Source: Morella rubra | Taxonomy: Eukaryota > Streptophyta > Magnoliopsida > Fagales > Myricaceae | Reading direction: 5' to 3' | Length of the DNA stretch: 64,000 nucleotides | Assembly: GCA_003952965.2 (NCBI GenBank) | Contig: CM025854.1 | Location: 30,169,825 to 30,233,824 of the forward strand | Shown: piece after piece, positions 58,141 to 64,000 of the stretch | Numbering within the stretch: position 1 is the first letter of the stretch | How the letters are laid out: each line of letters opens with the position of its first letter | The notes under the pieces: model-generated | What the model saw: the letters and a program-made list of their open reading frames with translations, nothing else | Told to the model about the DNA's origin: nothing | The model's database searches: none | Position numbers and translations under genes: made by a program

Positions 58141-61014
58141 ATGGGATCCGCTAATGCAATTTACTCCGTGGGAGAGTTCAACTTGGACGCAAAGTGGCTG
58201 GTCGATCCCAAGCAACTTCTTGTTGGGCCGAAGATTGGAGAGGGTGCGCATGCCAAAGTGTACAAGGGACAGTAAGTCAACCCGGGTTCTCATATTTTTG
58301 TTGTCCGAGTTATTCTGTCTTAAAAACCATTTAATCAATGGTTATTGTTATGGTGCAGTTATGTTAAATCTTAATTCGTAGGAATTTTCTCTTTTGTCAG
58401 ATATAAAAATCAAACTGTTGCTATTAAAGTTGGTCATAGAGGAGAAACTCCAGAAGAGATTGCCAAGAGAGAAGCGCGGTTTGCCAGGGAGGTTGCGATG
58501 CTATCCAAAGTTCAACACAAGAATCTAGTGAAGGTTGTTTGATAAACACCTTAGGACTGATCTCTATTGTTTTAGGGAGTGATACTCTGTTTGGATTTGA
58601 CATCTGGCAATTAGGATAGCCGGTAAATTGTTTGTGATCATATCTTAGGTGGGAACCGTTGAAGTGGGCAATTATTCGATATCTAAATGGCTGTCTTTCT
58701 CTTTGTATTACCAGTTTATTGGAGCTTGCAATGAACCTTTCATGGTGATAGTAACTGAGATTCTGTCTGGCGGGACATTACGTAAGTACTTGTTGAACAT
58801 GCGGCCAAGTTGCTTGGATATGAAGGTGGTGGTTGGATTTGCACTTGATATTGCTCGTGCCATGGAATGTTTACACGCCCACGGGATCATTCACAGGGAT
58901 TTGAAACCTGGTATGGTTAATTTTACTGTTTAGAAGAGTCCGAGTCTTGGGGCACTTATTTCAAGCAGCATTATGTCGTCCTTGTATGCATGGCGTGTCT
59001 TAACATTACAGTAATCAACTTGGGTACTGGCGCATCCACTACCTGTTTCTTCTCTCTGCATAAGTGTTAGAGGTGAGGTTTGACTTTGCATGTCCAGGGC
59101 AATGAGCTGCTAAATTTTTTCAGTTTAGTTGTCCCTTAATAGAAAGGGGTGTACATCCAGAAACTGGTTGACTATAGCCAAGAGCATGTATAATGGCATG
59201 TGAACATTTGTTTGTTCAATTAGCATCAGAAGTTAGCTGCAAAATTTGTTTGGATTTTGAGATCTGGTGGGAGGCTTCTCAATGCGTGACTGAATTAGAT
59301 TCGGGTCATTGGACGCAATGCTTTGTGTTTATCCTAGTTCATATTGACTTTGCTGTCCCGGGACCTCATTTCCTGACTTGCTTTGGTCTGCTGTTTCTCA
59401 AGAGAAGAACATGTTGGTTCTGTCAAATTCAATTAAAGTAGTTTGCTTGTCCCATCAATTTTGTTTTGAGAAGGTCTGATGTCTCCCTGGTATGATGTTT
59501 TCGATCGTGACTACAGATGAGGTGAACTTGGTATTGTTTTAGCTGCTTCCCGAGGAATCTTGAATTAAGCAAAATTCTGACGACTTTGTTTCCTTTGCCT
59601 CTTGCAGAGAACTTGTTGTTGACTGCAGACCATAAAACAGTTAAACTAGCAGATTTTGGTTTGGCTAGAGAAGAGTCATTAATAGAGATGATGACAGCTG
59701 AAACAGGGACATACCGTTGGATGGCTCCAGAGGTACTCGAACACTAAAAGTTTTTAGGCTTATTTTGTTCGGCAAGTGGGTGTTTAGGTTTTGCATTCAT
59801 TCCAAGGGATTCACCTTCCAGTTTGGTAACAGCTTTACAGCACTGTTACACTAAGGCATGGAGAGAAGAAGCATTACAATCACAAGGTGGACACCTACAG
59901 CTTTGCAATTGTGTTGTGGGAGCTCATCCACAACAAATTGCCTTTTGAAGGCATGTCAAATCTACAAGCAGCATATGCAGCCGCATTTAAGGTAGCTATA
60001 TTATGTGATGTCGTCTTATAATTTATCTGGGAAGGGATGACGTTTTGGTAGTTGTTATTGTAAGATAGCTTGACTTTGGATAGCAACTTTAATGACATCT
60101 AGGTTCTAATTAAGATCCCATTTGTAAGACCATAGACCATAAGAAGATGAAGGCGAACAAATATTCTTTTCCTCTTCATCCTGGAAGTCCATCAAAATTT
60201 AGAGTAATATAAGGCATACTAACCCCTCAGCTACTTTGTGGGGGTCAATGGAGCAACATTTTCCACTCCCCAAAAGAAAAGCAGTTAAACTTAAAGTTAC
60301 CTAATACTATCAGAAGGACTTGGCCAAAAAAAAAAAAGAAAAAAAAGGAGGACTTGAAACTGTCCTTATGATGATGCAGTATGGTGGGGGAAGGAATAAA
60401 ATCTAATGGATGATTTAAGACTAAATTGCCAGGAAGTAGGACCTTTCTTGAAACGCTTAACTAAAGATGTATCGAGAGTGCTCCTTGCAGACTTTGATAT
60501 TGATTAGAATGTGTGTAGACTAGCATAACTGAGACTGGAAAGGTATCTGAAATCATTTATATCTATTTTATTTTTGTTCATCTGGTATGCAAATATGCAT
60601 TTTATGCTGCACAGTCTCGTCTCATCCCATTGCTAGACTAACTCTCATACATATGTTGGAGCTTATAATGCATCATTATTCTAAAATATATTGTTTCAGA
60701 ATGTGAGGCCCAGTACGGAACACCTTCCTGAGGATTTGGCATCGATCTTGACTGCATGTTGGAATGAGGACCCTAACGCCAGACCTAACTTCAGCCAAAT
60801 TATACAGATGCTCTTGCACTATCTCTCTGTCGTTTCTCCACCGGAGCCTGTTGTCCCTCCTCGGATATACACTTCTGAGAACGCTGTGTTTCCACCAGAA
60901 TCTCCTGGAACAAGTTCCTTGATGGCTAGAAGAGGTGACTTAGTGGAAACCCCAAAAGCCGGCATGGAAGACGAACCTGCAAGTTTTTTCAGTTGCTTTA
61001 GACAGTGTTACTGA
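58141..61014 (+). CDS. ATN1-like Raf-type protein kinase (group C), 6 exons
   Basis: Small cytosolic Ser/Thr (Raf-like MAPKKK-family) kinase of 352 residues. Exons: 58,141-58,271; 58,401-58,533; 58,715-58,910; 59,608-59,732; 59,833-59,991; 60,700-61,014, totalling 1,059 nt, all GT-AG. Seen: family start [20 protein letters not shown]; Gly-rich loop GEGAHAKV (33-40); VAIK with Lys53; catalytic loop HRDLKPEN (148-155); DFG (169-171); activation segment ending GTYRWMAPE (187-195); [39 protein letters not shown]-terminal [10 protein letters not shown] and the group's terminal CFRQCY. All catalytic residues are present. Closest relatives by memory are Arabidopsis ATN1 (At3g27560), At5g40540 and At5g50180, some of which act in stress or hormone signalling; its own pathway is not shown by the sequence. 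Confidence 0.95.
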
Positions 61015-61958
61015 TCCCAGATTACAAGATTACAGCTAGGACAGCCCAATAAACTGGTGACTGAAAAATTAACGAAAACACTGCATCTTACTTTGAAAGA
61101 AGTGTCAATTTGCTTTGAAGTAGTCAGTTAAGTTGACATCGTTGGGACCTGATGTTAACAGTTAAAAGTTTCTTGCTCTACATTGCTGTCAATTTGTTGT
61201 AACAGAGTCTTGGAGTTGAGGTTGCTGAGATGTAGTCTCCTTGTTAAACAAGGTCCATCCAAAGGCCTTTACTCCTCTTTGTATGCAAGAAATCCTCTTC
61301 CAGAGTTGTAATGACTGTTAACATTAAATCCGCGGTCGGCTTTCTATTTCTGTAGGTTTTTTCAGTTTTTCCGTCCATTATGGGTAATTTTAACTCTCCG
61401 CCTGATTGAGTTTGTATAGCTATTCGACCCCTTTTGCTTGTTCCGCCGCTTCTATAAAGGGCCTGGCTAACCTTTTAGAGTATGTAATTGGGGTATTTGA
61501 ATCTACTTAAATGAATGAAACCTCAATCCCGAAGTAAGTAATGATAAAAAAAAAAAAAAAAATGCTACGTAACTGGGATTATTGAATCTCCTTAAACGAA
61601 TGAAATCTCAATCTCGGAGTAGGTTATGATTAGAAAAAACGCTATGAATTTAATCAAACTTTTAGTTTGGTTCAGGACTTTACATAATATATTTTTTCCT
61701 TCCTAACTATTATATACGCTGAGCTCACTTGCCCAAAATGTTTTCCTGAATCCAGGCTTGGGCTCTTGTACTTCGCCAGACCCCATATAGGCTGCACTGG
61801 CTTTCTTGGGCATGGAAGGGGTTGGACCGGAGAAACATGGTCCAGATTGGCTAATACAAACTTGACCCTAAAATGCTCCAATTGTCCAATTTGAAAAAGT
61901 GACCCATCCGTTTAGCAAGGCTTCATTCGCCATGAAAAGAAAGCCAAAAAGAAAGAAT
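61015..61958. other. kinase 3' flank and spacer
   Basis: Probable 3' untranslated region of the kinase to about 61,340, then spacer containing a diverged tandem duplication (separate entry). No other gene. Confidence 0.5.
61487..61640. repeat. diverged ~75-bp tandem duplication
   Basis: Units at about 61,487-61,560 and 61,569-61,640 share TTGAATCTMCTTAAAYGAATGA and ATCTCAATC-type blocks and each ends in an A-rich run; the first run is 17 A's. Confidence 0.75.
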
Positions 61959-62030
61959 CGCCGTTGCCGGGGATCGAACCCGGGTCACCCGCGTGACAGG
62001 CGGGAATACTTACCACTATACTACAACGAC
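61959..62030 (-). tRNA. tRNA-Asp (GUC)
   Basis: The 72-base - strand transcript begins GTCGTTGTAGTATAGTGGTA and folds as a standard cloverleaf. The acceptor stem GTCGTTG pairs with CAACGGC (including a G-U), the D-arm contains AGTGGTA, the anticodon arm CCGCCTGTCACGCGG presents GTC, and the T-arm CCGGGTTCGATCCCCGG is perfect. A and B boxes for Pol III are intact. No intron, no CCA encoded. A T-run lies within a short distance downstream (+ strand A-rich just left of 61,957). Confidence 0.97.
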
Positions 62031-62910
62031 TTGTTGATAGTTCTGCTCACAGTTGTTTGTAAAAGAAATAAATTTGCTTCTTCTCCCGCCGCGTAATTAA
62101 CAGTGACTTTAAATTCCGTGGGAACAACTGTTTTAGCTTTTTGTTTTTTTTTTATTATTTCATAAAAAGCTAAATCCATTATAAATATTTGTCTTGAAAA
62201 AAAAGGCAATAATAAATAAATATTTATTAGTTGGAATTGAAAATAGTTTCAGTAATACTTTGTTAATATTTTTTAATTGTTCATCCTCTTTTTCTAAATT
62301 TTTCTTCTTCTTCTTTATTTTGTCTTTTGTCTTCCCCTCTCACTTCTCGGTCTCCCCGAAACACAATGGAGGATTTCTCACATTCTTTCCTTTTTCTATC
62401 TCCGTCGACCACATTGTCCCTCTTTTCTTCTCTTTTCCAATAACCAAAGATAACCCAGAAAACGACGAGGAACAAGATGCACAGAGACTCCACTGGTGAA
62501 ACAGTTACCCAAAACAAAAAACAGTTAGGGGCAGAAAAGGTAATCCGAGAAGTGTTCAAAACGCTTCTACGTAATAGCGTCTCAAGCCTAAAGCTTGGGG
62601 AGCACGGTTGTTATGTCCCCACCATTTACCATATTGACACTATCTCGGTTCTCGAGCCCCAGGCTTCTCGACATGCTTCGACAGGAACCCGAGCTCCGCG
62701 TCCGAACCTAGTGCCTCGGACCAGGTTCGGTCAACGGTGGGCCACGCGAAGTTAACCAAAACCCCCGGTTCGGGTCTTCGTCTTCTTAAGATTCCTCACC
62801 CCAACCTCAGGCTCCGCGTACGAGCCTCTCATACATGCTCCAACTCTGAGTTTTCCCGCTCATTCACACGCGCTCTGTATCACTTAATTTAGTCCAGTGG
62901 ACGAGTTGGC
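62031..62910. other. intergenic, upstream region of the right-edge gene
   Basis: AT-rich then T/C-rich (62,285-62,450), then GC-richer from 62,580. The 92-codon frame at 62,477-62,755 is not recognised; its end lies in GC-rich promoter-like DNA (CTCCGCGTNCGA occurs twice). Not called as a gene. Confidence 0.4.
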
Positions 62911-62916
62911 AAAGCT

Positions 62917-63043
62917 TATAAACACACAAAGCGATCGATTTTCTCCCTCTCTCGCTGGCTCGCTCTCTTGTCTCTCGCTCGCTCTCTCTCTTTTCTCTCT
63001 TGGTTCTATGCTTTGGTTCCTCATCGTCTAGCTCTTAAAGAAC
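62917..63043 (+). promoter_or_regulatory. TATA box, CT-rich leader and small upstream ORF
   Basis: TATAAA at 62,917-62,922 is followed after about 20 bases by a strongly pyrimidine-rich leader (CTCTCTCGC repeats, 62,940-63,005), as in many plant Pol II promoters. A 7-codon upstream frame (ATG at 63,008, MLWFLIV, stop ends 63,031) lies 12 bases before the next ATG. Confidence 0.45.
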
Positions 63044-63051
63044 ATGGGAAA
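63044..63051 (+). CDS. possible first coding exon of a gene running past the window
   Basis: ATGGGAAA at 63,044-63,051 is followed directly by the strong donor GTAAGC, downstream of the TATA/CT-rich leader. This suggests a tiny first coding exon (Met-Gly-Lys...) with the next exon further right. No convincing acceptor-exon pair was identified before 64,000, and the product is unknown. The frames at 63,273-63,482 and 63,463-63,657 are not recognised. Confidence 0.25.
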
Positions 63052-64000
63052 GTAAGCATAGAGTTATTGACAAAATAAGCTTTTAGTCTTCCTCCTCTTT
63101 TCCTTTTCTGTAATTCTCAGTTTACCATTTTTGTTTTGGTTGAGCCCAGAATAGAAATCGAGCTCCTTTTTTTTTTTTTTTTTTTACCGTTTCTTTTAGT
63201 TTCTGAGTTTATCCGGATGATCCTTATAGCCATCTTCTTTTATCGTCTTTGTATTTTAGGTAGCAATGCGTTTTGGATGGATTAAACTTTTATTTTTCTT
63301 TTGCCCCTCCTGTGAGTTGTGAAATTTACTGGCATGTTTCCAATTCGGGAAAACCCTTCACGTCAGAGGAAGATTATGTTCCTAGATTTCTACTTTCCGA
63401 GGATTTACGCAAATTGGGAAAATGCAAATTTGAAGGGTGGGGCATATTAAAGTTCGTTTTATGTGGTTGGAGGCGGCATTAAAGTCCCTTCATTTATTCC
63501 AGTTTTTCATGACTACAGAGATATTGGATGCATTGCAGAGACCCATCTCGTGATTCTTGCCTATACCCCTTTATATGGGCCTTATCTGAACTCTGAACCC
63601 CCTTCCTACTCTGAATTTAGCAGCGTGGGTTTTATTGTGCAGTGTTCTGGACGATGATCAGTTCTTGTTGGCCTAAGTTTCGAAAGTAAAAAACGGTCCT
63701 TTAGGTAGTGTTTAGGAGCAATCATAAGCGGTTAATATTTAACCCTCGCGGAAGATTTAGCAAATGTCATTCATTCCAAAAGGAAAGCTCAGAAAAGGGC
63801 AAAAGAAAAGAGAACTAGTGGAGATTCGTGTAAGGCTACATGAGAACTGACGAACAGCTGATATTAGTAGTGACATCTCATTCTTTAATTTTGCTGGTAT
63901 CCCTTGTGCTTGTCTACTTAAAGAAGTATTCTATGATAAATCTTCTCACGGGAAGGAAACCGGGCTTAGGGTTTGAAATTCTCAAGATCAAGAAATGTGC
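63052..64000. other. likely intron/unknown to window edge
   Basis: Contains a 20-base T-run region near 63,166-63,185 and no recognised coding sequence. If the small exon at 63,044 is real, this is mostly its first intron. Confidence 0.3.

Noticed and set aside
58649..58714. Upstream extension of the third kinase exon in the same open frame
   Set aside because: It is intron sequence: the acceptor at 58,711-58,714 gives the conserved FIGACNEP continuation from the previous exon.

Overview
This is nuclear DNA of a flowering plant, probably a woody dicot or magnoliid. The evidence is spliced genes with GT-AG introns, organelle-type PLS-class PPR genes, plant-specific CYP96-type P450s, an ATN1-like Raf kinase, a eukaryotic tRNA-Asp, and plant transposon families (LINE, hAT, CACTA-like, small foldback elements). 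The species cannot be named from the sequence alone.

Region 1 (about 1-28,600) has no intact gene. Most of it looks like noise, and the + strand of roughly 4-18 kb is markedly poor in C. By eye, LINE retrotransposon blocks can still be read in the right order and spacing if the frame is allowed to slip: reverse transcriptase, zf-RVT zinc-binding block and RNase H at 7.95-11.0 kb, and a CCHC knuckle followed by an endonuclease start at 18.7-19.3 kb. The block is therefore transposon DNA that is either very decayed or poorly base-called, for example an unpolished long-read contig end.

Region 2 (28.6-33.5 kb) is clean transposon-rich sequence. It holds a CACTA-like end, a non-autonomous hAT element of about 1.66 kb, and a three-copy tandem array whose unit joins a hAT 3' end to the promoter/leader of a P450 gene. 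It also holds an AT-rich element, a SINE-like stretch and a broken LINE 3' end on the - strand.

Region 3 (33.5-46.2 kb) has four large essentially intronless genes, all on the - strand. Two are tandem CYP96-type cytochrome P450s (alkane/fatty-chain hydroxylase family). Two are PLS-class pentatricopeptide proteins for organelle RNA, one ending in a DYW deaminase domain and one in an E-type tail. Three of the four obvious open frames begin at non-ATG codons, so the starts are corrected here. The DYW gene appears to need a one-base frame correction to connect its ATG and targeting leader.

Region 4 (46.2-64 kb) has spliced genes on the + strand: a glucose-6-phosphate 1-epimerase-like gene in 8 exons with a cluster of small indels in exons 6 and 7, an RRP8 rRNA methyltransferase gene in 9 exons, and an ATN1-like Raf-type kinase gene in 6 exons. 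A tRNA-Asp(GUC) lies on the - strand, and the promoter and possible first exon of another gene lie near the right edge. RRP8 next to an ATN1-like kinase appears to repeat the Arabidopsis At5g40530-At5g40540 neighbourhood (from memory). No operon-like or obviously novel pathway is seen. The most unusual structures are the P450-leader/hAT tandem array and the nature of the first 28 kb.
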